In this document: piece after piece, positions 1 through 7,620 of the stretch | Layout of the letters: every line of letters begins with the position of its first letter | Numbering within the stretch: the stretch's first letter is position 1 | Notes under the pieces: generated by a model | What the model saw: the letters and a program-made list of their open reading frames with translations, nothing else | Told to the model about the DNA's origin: nothing | Databases searched by the model: none | NCBI RefSeq assembly: GCF_900155545.1 | Contig: NZ_LT732525.1 | Coordinates: 49,135-83,738, forward strand | Source of the DNA: Clostridium sp. Marseille-P2415 | GTDB taxonomy: Bacteria > Bacillota > Clostridia > Lachnospirales > Lachnospiraceae | Direction: 5' to 3' | DNA: 34,604 nt | Made by a program: the position numbers and the translations under genes

Positions 1-294
1 TTTCCCTGATAGCCTCCCTGGCCCTGCGGTCTTCCGTCACGGTTTCCCTGATAGCCTCCCTGGCCCTGCGGTCTTCCGTCACGGTTTCCCTGATAGCCTC
101 CCTGGCCCTGCGGTCTTCCGTCACGGTTTCCCTGGTAGCCTCCCTGGCCCTGGGGCCTTCCGTCTCGGTTTCCCTGATAGCCTCCCTGGCCCTGGGGCCT
201 TCCGTCCCGGTTTCCCTGGTAACCTCCCTGGCCCTGCGGTCTTCCGTCACGGTTTCCCTGGTAACCTCCCTGGCCCTGCGGCCTTCCGTCTCGG
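1..294 (-). repeat. 42-bp tandem repeat inside infB
   Basis: Seven consecutive 42-bp units begin at about 1, 43, 85, 127, 169, 211 and 253, with a degenerate unit after 294. Each encodes a 14-residue Gly/Gln/Arg/Asp unit in the infB frame. The units differ mainly at synonymous positions (tcacgg, tctcgg, tcccgg; gatagc, ggtagc, ggtaac), so the array is old enough to diverge while the peptide stayed constant. The repeat runs into the window edge, so total copy number is unknown. Confidence 0.93.
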
Positions 295-860
295 TTCCCC
301 TGATAGCTTCCCTGAGGCCTGTTTCCGCGGTTATCGCGGTTTCCCTGATAACCTCCCTGGCCCTGCGGTCTTCCGCCATCACGGCTGTGCGGATTCTGTT
401 CCCTTACAAGTTCAGCTGCTGCCGATACGGACTGCTCTGTCACCTGCTGGTTTCTGGCAGCATTGTCTCTGGGTGCGCCACTCTGGCCGGGAGTCTGGGA
501 TGTTCTTCCGTCTCTTCCGTCGCGGCTCTGCTGCGGCCTTCCGTCTCTTCCCTTTTGTCCCTGAGCCGGTCTTGCACCGCTCTGGGGATGCTGGCCCTGA
601 GGCTTCATCTGTGCGTTCTGCGGCCGGAATACCGCTGCAATCTTTTTCTTCGGCGCGTCGGTCTCATCTCCATCCGGTGCGTCGGAACGTGCCGCAGAGG
701 TTCCCCTGTTATGGCCGCCTACTTCTTTTTTTACGATCGATGCCTGTTCATCCGTAATATTGGAAGAACTTTTTAAATTTATATTATGTTTCTCCAAGAT
801 ATCCAGTATTTCCTTGCTACTGTCTTTTCCCAGTTCTTTTGCCAGATCATATACTCTCAT
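1..860 (-). CDS. infB: Translation initiation factor IF-2, N-terminal part (cut by window edge)
   Basis: IF-2 is the GTPase that places initiator tRNA on the 30S subunit. Only the first 286 codons are in the window, so the GTPase core is not visible. The protein starts [14 protein letters not shown] and residues 1-50 look like the IF2_N winged-helix domain. Next comes a long low-complexity region rich in Gly, Arg, Gln, Pro and Asp, ending in 14-residue repeats ([14 protein letters not shown]) that continue off the left edge. The ATG at 860-858 was chosen because GGAGGAAAGC lies directly upstream and the start overlaps the ylxQ stop by 14 bases, as expected for this operon. The identity is supported both by the N-terminal sequence and by the rimP-nusA-rnpM-ylxQ context. 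Confidence 0.9.
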   Translation of the reverse strand, partial: MRVYDLAKELGKDSSKEILDILEKHNINLKSSSNITDEQASIVKKEVGGHNRGTSAARSDAPDGDETDAPKKKIAAVFRPQNAQMKPQGQHPQSGARPAQGQKGRDGRPQQSRDGRDGRTSQTPGQSGAPRDNAARNQQVTEQSVSAAAELVREQNPHSRDGGRPQGQGGYQGNRDNRGNRPQGSYQGNRDGRPQGQGGYQGNRDGRPQGQGGYQGNRDGRPQGQGGYQGNRDGRPQGQGGYQGNRDGRPQGQGGYQGNRDGRPQGQGGYQGNRDGRPQGQGGYQG

Positions 861-1245
861 GCTTTCCTCCATTCTGTGCACGCTCTACAGCACATACCGG
901 TAGATGTGAAGGCTCTTTTTCACAATCACTATCGGCCTTTGTATTCATTAGTTTCACGACTGCCTTTGCAAACCCATTATCCACGATAGCGAGAGACGCC
1001 CTCATCTCCCTGCCCATAGCGTGGCCCAGTTCATCCTTACTTGCGAAGAAGTAGAGTGGAACCTTATAGTAAGTACACATATTGGTAAACATCTTTCTGG
1101 TATTATCCGAGGCCTCCTCAGAAACGATCACCAGAAATGCCTTCCCGGTCTTAATGGACTTTTCTGTCATAAACTCTCCGCTTGCAGTCTTTCCGGCTTT
1201 TGTGGCCAGGCCAATCAGACCCAGGATCTTCTGTTTGTTATCCAA
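847..1245 (-). CDS. ylxQ: YlxQ, L7Ae-family RNA-binding protein
   Basis: This is a ribosomal protein L7Ae/L30e-fold protein of the nusA-infB operon, expected to bind kink-turn-like RNA. The core reads [20 protein letters not shown] near the N-terminus, followed by the alternating hydrophobic pattern [14 protein letters not shown] typical of the fold. I chose the TTG at 1245-1243 because the L7Ae homology begins there, an AAGGAG lies upstream, and it overlaps the rnpM stop by 8 bases; a longer ORF from 1413 only reads through rnpM in another frame. At 132 residues it is longer than the usual ~100, with a charged C-terminal tail. It overlaps the infB start by 14 bases, implying translational coupling. 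Confidence 0.82.
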   Translation of the reverse strand: MDNKQKILGLIGLATKAGKTASGEFMTEKSIKTGKAFLVIVSEEASDNTRKMFTNMCTYYKVPLYFFASKDELGHAMGREMRASLAIVDNGFAKAVVKLMNTKADSDCEKEPSHLPVCAVERAQNGGKHESI

Positions 1246-1507
1246 ACTGCTCCATCTCCTTTTCCAGTGTTTCGTATACTTCTTTCGGAATTGCCATCTT
1301 GAAGGAACGCTCAAGCCCCTTGCTCTTAACCGCCTTCTTAAAACAATCCATCGAAGGACAGAGGTAAGCTCCGCGTCCGTTTTTCCGTCCGGTTGCATCA
1401 AGAATGATTTCATCCTCCGAGGTCTTCAGCACACGAATCATCTCTTTTTTATTCTTCATCTCACCACAGCCGATGCACTGTCTGAGGGGTATTTTCTTTG
1501 TACTCAC
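1238..1507 (-). CDS. rnpM: RNase P modulator RnpM (YlxR family)
   Basis: An 89-residue protein of the YlxR family, recently described as a modulator of RNase P activity. Family marks are the N-terminal zinc-site-like CIGCGEMKNKKEM segment (residues ~11-23), the conserved GRKNGRGAYLCPS stretch (~41-53) and the following C-F-KKAVK. It begins MSTKKIPLRQC and has normal family length. It sits between nusA (23 bases upstream) and ylxQ (8-base overlap), the standard Firmicutes order. Confidence 0.9.
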   Translation of the reverse strand: MSTKKIPLRQCIGCGEMKNKKEMIRVLKTSEDEIILDATGRKNGRGAYLCPSMDCFKKAVKSKGLERSFKMAIPKEVYETLEKEMEQFG

Positions 1508-1530
1508 GTTTCCATCACTTCCTGTTTTCT

Positions 1531-2748
1531 TTATTCCTGGTAATTACCGTCCAGGCCGTCATCCTGGCAGCCGTTCTGATACTCTTCCTGGTAGTCCTGT
1601 GTCCCGCTGTCGCCGCCTTCCTGGTATTCGTTACCGTAACCTCCGTTTCCGTAATCTTCATATCCGGCGTTTCCATCCTGATAATCAAGTCCCAATTCCT
1701 CAAAAAGTCCCAGTTCTCTTGCCTGTGTCTCGCTCTTAATGTCGATCTTATAACCGGTAAGCCTTGCTGCAAGCCTTGCATTCTGGCCTTCCTTGCCGAT
1801 TGCCAGTGATAACTGGTAATCCGGAACGATGACCTGTGCTTCTTTTGACTCCTCATCTGCTACAACACAGATTACCTTTGCCGGGCTTAATGCATTCTCA
1901 ATTAAGTAAGCCGGATTATCATCCCAGTTAATGATATCGATTTTTTCACCTCTTAACTCATTGACAATGGAATTCACCCTGGCACCGTTTAAACCTACGC
2001 ATGCACCGACCGGGTCCACATTGGAATCATTGGATTTTACCGCGATCTTTGTTCTGGAGCCGGCCTCTCTTGCAATGGCCTTGATTTCTACCGTTCCGTC
2101 TTTTACTTCTGCGACCTCGGATTCAAAAAGGCGCTTTACAAGGTCCGGATGGGTTCTGGAAACAGAAATTCTTGGCCCTTTTGGGGTATCCTTTACTTCC
2201 AGAACGAAAACCTTGATCCTCTCGGTCGGTTTGAACATCTCGCCCTTTACCATCTCGGTCTCATTAAGGATCGCATCTACTTTTCCCAGATTGATGCTTA
2301 CATTTCTGCCTAAATATCTCTGTACAATTCCTGTGACAACTTCCCGCTCCTGGCAGTACCAGTCGTTGAAAAGGGATTTTCTGCCTTCTTCACGGATTTT
2401 CTGCAGAATCACGTTCTTTGCATTCTGTGTCGCAATTCTTCCGAACTTTTTGGAGTCTATAGGATAATGGATGATATCACCGACGTCGTATTTCGGATCT
2501 GCCATCTTCGCCTCTGCCAGGCTGATCTGAAGCAGAGGATCTTCAACTGTTTCAACCACTTCTTTTTCCGCAAAAACATTAAAATCACAGGTGTCACGAT
2601 TGATGCTGACCTTGATATTGTCCGCTTTTCCGAAATGGTTCTTGCACGCCGTAAGGAGAGAATTTTCGATCGCCTCTAACAGGGTATCCTTGCTGATATT
2701 ATTCTCCTTTTCCAGAATATTCAGTGCTTCTAACAGTTCCTTATTCAT
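1531..2748 (-). CDS. nusA: Transcription termination/antitermination factor NusA
   Basis: NusA binds RNA polymerase and modulates pausing, termination and antitermination. The 405-residue protein has the NusA N-terminal domain (MNKELLEALNILEKE, about residues 1-125), an S1 domain (VVTGIVQRYLGRNVSINLGK, ~135-200), then two KH domains with the conserved GSRTKIAVKSND, DPVGACVGLNGARV and LSLAIGKEGQNARLAARLTG motifs. After the second KH domain comes an unusual acidic, Tyr/Gly/Asn/Gln-rich tail of about 50 residues (DYGNGGYGNEYQEGG). This replaces the acidic repeats of enterobacterial NusA and is longer than in Bacillus NusA. The start has AGGAGGATAAAAAA upstream. Confidence 0.96.
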   Translation of the reverse strand: MNKELLEALNILEKENNISKDTLLEAIENSLLTACKNHFGKADNIKVSINRDTCDFNVFAEKEVVETVEDPLLQISLAEAKMADPKYDVGDIIHYPIDSKKFGRIATQNAKNVILQKIREEGRKSLFNDWYCQEREVVTGIVQRYLGRNVSINLGKVDAILNETEMVKGEMFKPTERIKVFVLEVKDTPKGPRISVSRTHPDLVKRLFESEVAEVKDGTVEIKAIAREAGSRTKIAVKSNDSNVDPVGACVGLNGARVNSIVNELRGEKIDIINWDDNPAYLIENALSPAKVICVVADEESKEAQVIVPDYQLSLAIGKEGQNARLAARLTGYKIDIKSETQARELGLFEELGLDYQDGNAGYEDYGNGGYGNEYQEGGDSGTQDYQEEYQNGCQDDGLDGNYQE

Positions 2749-2777
2749 TTTTTTATCCTCCTAATATCTCTTACTGT

Positions 2778-3245
2778 TTAGAAATCAAATGCCAGCCGGA
2801 TCAATGCGATTTCCGGGCGGTTCAACACGAGCTCAGTTCCGTCTTCCTGGGTAATGGTCACAGTTTCCCTGTCATAGGCTGTAAGCGTTCCTGTATAATC
2901 CTTCTGTTTGTTTAAGGGCTTATATAACTTAATATCCACATCTTTTCCAATGCTTCTCTTAAAATCTTTTTCTTTTTTAAGAGGCCTTCCAAGCCCCGGG
3001 GAGCTGACCTCCAGAATGTAGCTGTCTGCGATAAAATCCTTTTCATCCAGCCATTCTCCCAGCCTGCGGCTTATGATTTCACAGTCATCTACCGTAATTC
3101 CGCCTTCTTTATCTATATAGGCCCGCAGATACCAGCTGCCCGCTTCCTTTACATATTCCACGTCAACCAGTTCAAAATTGTTTTCTTCCATAAGCGGCAT
3201 CAAAAAGCTTTCTGTTTTCGCCTCATACTCTTCTCTTTTTGTCAT
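2778..3245 (-). CDS. rimP: Ribosome maturation factor RimP
   Basis: RimP assists late assembly of the 30S subunit. The 155-residue protein shows the family features: an N-terminal alpha/beta domain with ELVDVEYVKEAGSWYLRAYID and ITVDDCEIISRRL, the SYILEVSSPGLGRPL signature, then a C-terminal SH3-like domain. I chose the ATG at 3245-3243 (MTKREEYE) because GGGAGGAAT precedes it. The longer open frame from 3293 would translate through the leader hairpin and lacks family similarity. It is the first gene of the operon; nusA follows after 29 bases. Confidence 0.94.
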   Translation of the reverse strand: MTKREEYEAKTESFLMPLMEENNFELVDVEYVKEAGSWYLRAYIDKEGGITVDDCEIISRRLGEWLDEKDFIADSYILEVSSPGLGRPLKKEKDFKRSIGKDVDIKLYKPLNKQKDYTGTLTAYDRETVTITQEDGTELVLNRPEIALIRLAFDF

Positions 3246-3272
3246 ATTCCTCCCACCTTTCCAAACAAATGG

Positions 3273-3298
3273 AAAGAGTGGACTTACGCCCACTCTTT
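3273..3298 (-). promoter_or_regulatory. rimP leader hairpin
   Basis: AAAGAGTGG pairs with CCACTCTTT (9 bp, 8-nt loop) in the 5' untranslated leader of rimP, about 27 bases before the start codon. No U-run follows, so it is not a plain intrinsic terminator. Structured leaders upstream of rimP/nusA operons are known in other bacteria and are linked to NusA autoregulation or RNA stability; that role here is inference. Confidence 0.6.
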
Positions 3299-3327
3299 AT
3301 CAGCCAAACTGTCATGTTATCTTAGAC

Positions 3328-3356
3328 AGTATAGCACTGTTTTTTCTTTATTGCAA
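3328..3356 (-). promoter_or_regulatory. Promoter of rimP-nusA-rnpM-ylxQ-infB operon
   Basis: On the minus strand, TTGCAA (3356-3351) is separated by 17 bp from TATACT (3333-3328), with an extended TGC before the -10. The predicted start near 3321 gives a ~75-nt leader that contains the 3273-3298 hairpin. Spacing and hexamers fit a housekeeping sigma-A promoter. Confidence 0.72.
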
Positions 3357-3452
3357 GGGTTTTTTCTTATTTTACCAGCTTTTACTCCTTATATTCCGCC
3401 ATTTCCGTTCACTTTCCCTCTTTCCGGGTGTCAGATCAGACCGGCGAGGTTC

Positions 3453-3481
3453 TTCACACTCCTTTTCTTTGTACATATTAT
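3453..3481 (+). promoter_or_regulatory. Candidate promoter of the SsuBC-like transporter genes
   Basis: TTCACA (3453-3458), a 17-bp spacer, then TATTAT (3476-3481), 40 bases before the ATPase start. The hexamers are moderate matches only. The region is divergent from the rimP promoter, about 100 bp away. Confidence 0.42.
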
Positions 3482-3521
3482 AACACTATATCAGATTAAA
3501 TCTGTCAAATAAGGAGGACCC

Positions 3522-4289
3522 ATGAAGCCAAAACTGGAAGTTCGCGGGGTCAGCTACTCCTATCATTCCCTTGAGGGTGAGACTCTGGCCCTTTCCAATA
3601 TATCTTTTACTGCAGATAACGGGGAATTCCTTGCGATTGTCGGGCCATCCGGCTGTGGGAAATCAACCCTGCTGTCCCTTCTTAGCGGATTGCTAACACC
3701 TGACGAAGGAGAAATTTACATTGACGGTGTTCCACAGGCAGAATCCGGGATCACTACCGGTTACATGCTGCAGAGGGATCACCTTTTTGAATGGCGTACC
3801 ATAATGGGAAATGCCGAGCTGGGACTGGAAATCCAGAAGAAATTAGACAGCAGTTCCAGAGAGAAGCTGCTTCAGATGCTTCATACTTACGGCCTTGGAA
3901 GCTTTGAGCACGCGAGACCGTCCGAACTGTCCGGAGGCATGCGTCAGCGTGCGGCACTGGTCCGTACCCTTGCCCTGGAACCGGACCTTCTTTTATTAGA
4001 CGAACCATTTTCCGCTCTGGACTATCAGACCAGGCTTTCCGTCTGTGATGACATCAGCTCCATTATAAAAAGCACTCACAAAACCGCAATTCTCATTACT
4101 CATGACCTCTCCGAAGCCATCAGTGTGGCTGACAGGGTTATCGTACTGACAAACAGGCCAGGCAGAATGAAGGCCATCATACCAATTTCCTTTGGTGAAG
4201 GCGATACGCGGCCCCTGACGCGGCGGAATATGCCGGAATTTTCCGTCTTCTTTAATCAGGTATGGAAGGAGCTTCAGAATCATGATTGA
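3522..4289 (+). CDS. ABC transporter ATPase, nitrate/sulfonate/taurine type (SsuB/TauB family)
   Basis: This is the cytoplasmic ATP-hydrolysing subunit of an importer for a small anion, sulfonate or thiamine-precursor-like substrate. Over 255 residues it shows Walker A GPSGCGKST (41-49), Q-loop MLQRDHLFEW, the ABC signature LSGGMRQRAALVRTLA, Walker B LLLLDEPFSALD and the switch His in ILITHDLSEA. The FEWRTIMGNAELGLEI stretch and the C-terminal LTNRPGRMKAIIPI segment are typical of the NitT/TauT group. AAGGAGGACCC precedes the ATG. It overlaps the permease gene by 8 bases. The substrate cannot be told from sequence, and no binding protein is adjacent. Confidence 0.88.
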   Translation: MKPKLEVRGVSYSYHSLEGETLALSNISFTADNGEFLAIVGPSGCGKSTLLSLLSGLLTPDEGEIYIDGVPQAESGITTGYMLQRDHLFEWRTIMGNAELGLEIQKKLDSSSREKLLQMLHTYGLGSFEHARPSELSGGMRQRAALVRTLALEPDLLLLDEPFSALDYQTRLSVCDDISSIIKSTHKTAILITHDLSEAISVADRVIVLTNRPGRMKAIIPISFGEGDTRPLTRRNMPEFSVFFNQVWKELQNHD

Positions 4290-5079
4290 GACACATCCCA
4301 CTTTAGCCCAACAGGAATTTATTCAAAAGGAAATGCTGCACCGCCGTAATGTACGGGTATGCCGCTTTATGCTCCTGGTACTTCTTCTGTCCCTATGGGA
4401 GCTATGCGCAAGGCTCGGCATCATCAATGATTTTATATTCAGTTCCCCCACCCGCATAACAGTCTGTTTCCTTAACATGGTAAGGGACAAAAGCATTTTC
4501 CTGCACATCGGTGTGACGGTGATGGAAACACTGGTAAGCTTTGCCCTGGTCATCACCTCGGGTCTGCTCATTGCCATCCTTTTATGGTCCAGCCGCAGCG
4601 TAACGGAAGTGCTGGAGCCTTACCTGGTCATGTTAAACAGCCTGCCAAAATCCGCCCTTGCTCCTATTTTAATTGTATGGCTGGGCAACAACATTAAGAC
4701 CATTATTGTTGCATCTGTTTCCGTAGCAGTTTTCGGCTGTATTATGACGCTCCATACCGGCTTTTCCCAGACTGACCCGGATATGATTAAATTGATCTAC
4801 TCTCTGGGGGGGAGGAAAAGGGATGTACTTTTAAAGGTGCTGCTCCCCAGCTCCGTACCGCTCATCATCAGCAATATGAAGGTTAATATCGGTCTGTGCC
4901 TGGTCGGTGTGATCATCGGAGAATTCCTGGCTGCCAACAAGGGGCTTGGATACCTGATCATCTACGGAAGCCAGGTGTTTCAGATGGATTTGGTGGTGAT
5001 GAGCATCGTAATCCTATGTATTGTTTCGGCGATTTTGTATCAGGGGATTTCGTTGTTGGAGAAAAGAATTAAGTTTTAA
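4282..5079 (+). CDS. ABC transporter permease, SsuC/TauC family
   Basis: A membrane subunit of 265 residues with about six predicted transmembrane segments (first at ~29-47). It carries a BPD_transp_1-type coupling region (SLGGRKRDVLLKVLLPSSVPLIISNMK, shortened here to its key LPSSVP) that contacts the ATPase. The LWELCARLGIINDFIFSSP start and the LPKSALAPILIVWLG stretch are characteristic of the nitrate/sulfonate permeases. It begins inside the end of the ATPase gene. A hairpin follows 15 bases after the stop, so the operon ends without a substrate-binding protein. Confidence 0.88.
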   Translation: MIETHPTLAQQEFIQKEMLHRRNVRVCRFMLLVLLLSLWELCARLGIINDFIFSSPTRITVCFLNMVRDKSIFLHIGVTVMETLVSFALVITSGLLIAILLWSSRSVTEVLEPYLVMLNSLPKSALAPILIVWLGNNIKTIIVASVSVAVFGCIMTLHTGFSQTDPDMIKLIYSLGGRKRDVLLKVLLPSSVPLIISNMKVNIGLCLVGVIIGEFLAANKGLGYLIIYGSQVFQMDLVVMSIVILCIVSAILYQGISLLEKRIKF

Positions 5080-5093
5080 CTTTTTCAATTGAT

Positions 5094-5140
5094 AAAAGGA
5101 GCTTTTGTAACATATCGACCATGCCGTAGAAGCTCCTTTT
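5094..5140 (+). terminator. Terminator-like hairpin after permease gene
   Basis: AAAAGGAGCTT (5094-5104) pairs perfectly with AAGCTCCTTTT (5130-5140). The loop is long (25 nt) and the downstream U-tract is weak (ATTAATTT). Position right after the last gene suggests a terminator, possibly usable from both sides. Confidence 0.5.
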
Positions 5141-5206
5141 ATTAATTTAAACAAATGGATAACTTAAGCCTTTCTATTTTTGATGTAATAACCCTGATCC
5201 GAGTAA

Positions 5207-5560
5207 TTAATGGTTTAGCATAAATAATATCTCATCTGCTATACAACCATATAGTAATATAATGATACTCATTATAATAATTGTTACTCGATAAGAAAAA
5301 ATTTTAAATCTCTTTTTCCACTCTAACCAGTCTTTTTCTTTTTGCCTGTCTTTTTTTAAGATAGATACAGCACCTATCATAAGTCCTATACTTCCGGCTG
5401 CAAATAAAACTGCTTTTATGCTTTCCAGAGTAGTTATCAAATTTCCTTTTGAGATAGCAAGACTACACGCACCACTTACCAGCACCAAGATAATGCTTAC
5501 AAAACTACTGTACTTCAGACATTTAAAAAAATCTACTCCGGCAGTTTTTAAACGTTCCAT
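5207..5560 (-). CDS. Small membrane protein of unknown function at the end of the opp cluster
   Basis: A 117-residue protein starting MERLKTAGVDFFKCLKY. Three hydrophobic segments are visible, at about residues 16-34, 45-65 and 90-112, with a Lys/Glu/Trp-rich cytoplasmic stretch (KKDRQKEKDWLEWKKR) between the second and third. The internal ATG at 5560-5558 is preferred over 5599, which would overlap oppF and lacks a ribosome binding site; even the chosen start has only a weak AGGTTGA. I recognise no family. It follows oppF by 10 bases and may be co-transcribed with it. Confidence 0.55.
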   Translation of the reverse strand: MERLKTAGVDFFKCLKYSSFVSIILVLVSGACSLAISKGNLITTLESIKAVLFAAGSIGLMIGAVSILKKDRQKEKDWLEWKKRFKIFSYRVTIIIMSIIILLYGCIADEILFMLNH

Positions 5561-5570
5561 AATATTCAAC

Positions 5571-6536
5571 CTATTTATTAAATAAGTGGCAGGCAACATA
5601 ATGACCCTGTTCCACTTCTGTCAATTTTGGTACTACGCATCTACATTGATCTGTTACTTTCCGGCATCTGCCCTGGAACTTACATCCTGGCGGTGTGTTA
5701 ATGGGACTTGGAACATCACCTTCCAGCATAATTCTTTGTCTGGAATCTTCAATTTTAGGATCAGCAATTGGAATAGCTGACATTAATGCTTCCGTATAAG
5801 GATGAAACGGATGCTGATAAAGAATTTCTGATTCTGCAAGTTCTACAACAGACCCTAAATACATGACAGCGATACGGTCAGAAATATGTTTCACCATTGC
5901 TAAATCATGAGCAATAAATAAATAAGTCAGTTTCATTTCTTTTTGAAATTTAATTAGCATATTAGCAATTTGTGCCTGAATGGATACATCTAATGCTGAA
6001 ATAGGCTCATCACACATAATAAATTTAGGTTCAACAGCAAGTGCTCTTGCAATCCCGATCCTCTGCCTCTGCCCGCCTGAAAACTCATGGATAAAACGGT
6101 TCGCATGCTCTTTATTCAAACCAACTAATTCCAGCAGATGAGCAATTTTTTCTTCTTTTTCCTGCTTTGTTTTAGCCAGACCATGAATTTCAATACCCTC
6201 ACCAATAATCTCTGCAACTGTCATTCTGGGGTCTAAAGAAGCATAAGGATCCTGAAAAATAATTTGAACTTCTTTGTTAAAAGCCTTTTTTTCTTTTCCC
6301 CTTAGTTTATGTACATTTTGCCCTTTATAGTATACTTCCCCTTCCGTTGCACGATACATGCCCACAGCAGTACGGCCACAGGTCGTTTTTCCACAGCCGG
6401 ATTCACCGACAAGACCTAATGTTTCCCCTTCTTTTATACGAAAAGAAACATCATCTACGGCTTTTAGAACATCATGTTTTCCAACTTTAAAATATTTCTT
6501 TAAATGTTTCACTTCTAAAATATCATGACTACTCAT
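5571..6536 (-). CDS. oppF: Oligopeptide ABC transporter ATPase OppF
   Basis: One of the two ATPases of a peptide importer, 321 residues. Walker A is GESGCGKTT, the signature FSGGQRQRIGIARAL, Walker B FIMCDEPISALD, and the switch His lies in FIAHDLAMVKHI. The C-terminal oligo_HPY region (HPFHPYTEALMSAIP) and the later Cys cluster (GCKFQGRCRKVTDQCRC) mark the OppD/OppF/DppF group. The ATG at 6536-6534 was chosen because it overlaps the oppD stop by 8 bases and follows GGGGGTGAG; the longer reading from 6572 lies inside oppD. Confidence 0.93.
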   Translation of the reverse strand: MSSHDILEVKHLKKYFKVGKHDVLKAVDDVSFRIKEGETLGLVGESGCGKTTCGRTAVGMYRATEGEVYYKGQNVHKLRGKEKKAFNKEVQIIFQDPYASLDPRMTVAEIIGEGIEIHGLAKTKQEKEEKIAHLLELVGLNKEHANRFIHEFSGGQRQRIGIARALAVEPKFIMCDEPISALDVSIQAQIANMLIKFQKEMKLTYLFIAHDLAMVKHISDRIAVMYLGSVVELAESEILYQHPFHPYTEALMSAIPIADPKIEDSRQRIMLEGDVPSPINTPPGCKFQGRCRKVTDQCRCVVPKLTEVEQGHYVACHLFNK

Positions 6537-7608
6537 TTTTCTCACCCCCAGCTGCCGCAAAGTCATTTTCATTCACAGTTATTATCTTTCTGTCATCAAG
6601 AAACATATTTTTAATAGACGCTGGTACTTCCTTATGATGTAACCAGCAGCTCGTATGATGACCAGCTTCAAAATCAGTTATTTCAGGCATTTCTTCTAAG
6701 CAGACATTCATACAATAATTACAGCGTTTCGCAAATGCACAGCCTTTTGGGGGAGAAATAAGGTCTGGTGGAGTTCCTTTAATTGTTTGCAAAAGCTGTT
6801 TGTTTTTCCACTCTAATTTGGGCACACTGCCAAGAAGCGCTAACGTGTATGGGTGCTGCGGATTATAGAAAATTTCTTCTCTTGTTCCGCTTTCAACGAC
6901 CTGTCCTGCATACATAACAGCAACTTTATTCGCTGAACCTGCTACAACACCAAAATCATGAGTAATTAAGATAACAGCAGTATTTAATTTATCTTTAAGA
7001 CTCTTAATAAGCTCCATAATTTGTGCCTGAATCGTTACATCAAGTGCTGTAGTTGGCTCATCTGCAATCAGTATCTTAGGATCACAGGCAATAGCAATAG
7101 CAATCATTGCCCTTTGCCTCATACCACCTGAAAATTCAAATGGATATTGGTCAATCCTCTTGTCCGGGTTAGGAATACCTACTGCTTCTAATAATTTAAT
7201 GGCCTCTTGTCTGGCTTCTTTTCTGTTCGTCTGTCTATGCTGGACAATATTTTCAATAATCTGTTTTCCGATTTTCATGGTTGGGTTTAAAGAAACCAAA
7301 GCATCCTGAAAAATCATAGAGCATTCACCACCTCGAAAGGCTCTTAGCTCTCTTTTACTCATTTCTAATACGTTCTTTCCCTCATAGATAATCTTACTGC
7401 CCTTTTTGATTTCACCCTGGGGAGCTTTCACAAGAGACATAATAGCTCTGGAAGTTACACTTTTACCACAGCCTGATTCACCAATAACAGCTAATACTTC
7501 ACCTGCTTTTACCTCAAAAGAAACGCCTCTCACAGCCTGTACTTCTCCTGCATAGGTATGAAAAGAAACTTTTAAATCTTCAACTTTTAATAAGGGTTCC
7601 TGACTCAT
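6529..7608 (-). CDS. oppD: Oligopeptide ABC transporter ATPase OppD
   Basis: The partner ATPase of OppF, 359 residues. It shows Walker A GESGCGKSV (Ser-Val instead of the more usual Ser-Thr, common in OppD/DppD), signature FSGGMRQRAMIAIAIA, Walker B ILIADEPTTALD, switch His in LITHDFGVVAG, and the oligo_HPY region NPQHPYTLALLGSVP. The Cys-rich C-terminal KGCAFAKRCNYCMNVC may hold an iron-sulfur-like or metal site as in other DppD proteins. AGGAGGAAATCATT precedes the ATG. It lies 12 bases after oppC. Confidence 0.94.
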   Translation of the reverse strand: MSQEPLLKVEDLKVSFHTYAGEVQAVRGVSFEVKAGEVLAVIGESGCGKSVTSRAIMSLVKAPQGEIKKGSKIIYEGKNVLEMSKRELRAFRGGECSMIFQDALVSLNPTMKIGKQIIENIVQHRQTNRKEARQEAIKLLEAVGIPNPDKRIDQYPFEFSGGMRQRAMIAIAIACDPKILIADEPTTALDVTIQAQIMELIKSLKDKLNTAVILITHDFGVVAGSANKVAVMYAGQVVESGTREEIFYNPQHPYTLALLGSVPKLEWKNKQLLQTIKGTPPDLISPPKGCAFAKRCNYCMNVCLEEMPEITDFEAGHHTSCWLHHKEVPASIKNMFLDDRKIITVNENDFAAAGGEKNE

Positions 7609-7620
7609 AATGATTTCCTC

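Noticed and set aside
1-294. Regular 42-bp repeats as a CRISPR array
   Set aside because: Units are contiguous with no spacers and form an open infB reading frame.
847-1413. 188-residue reading of YlxQ from 1413
   Set aside because: The first 56 residues read through rnpM in another frame; L7Ae similarity begins at the TTG at 1245.
3246-3293. Longer RimP start at 3293
   Set aside because: It translates the leader hairpin, adds residues unlike the family, and the internal ATG at 3245 has the good ribosome binding site.
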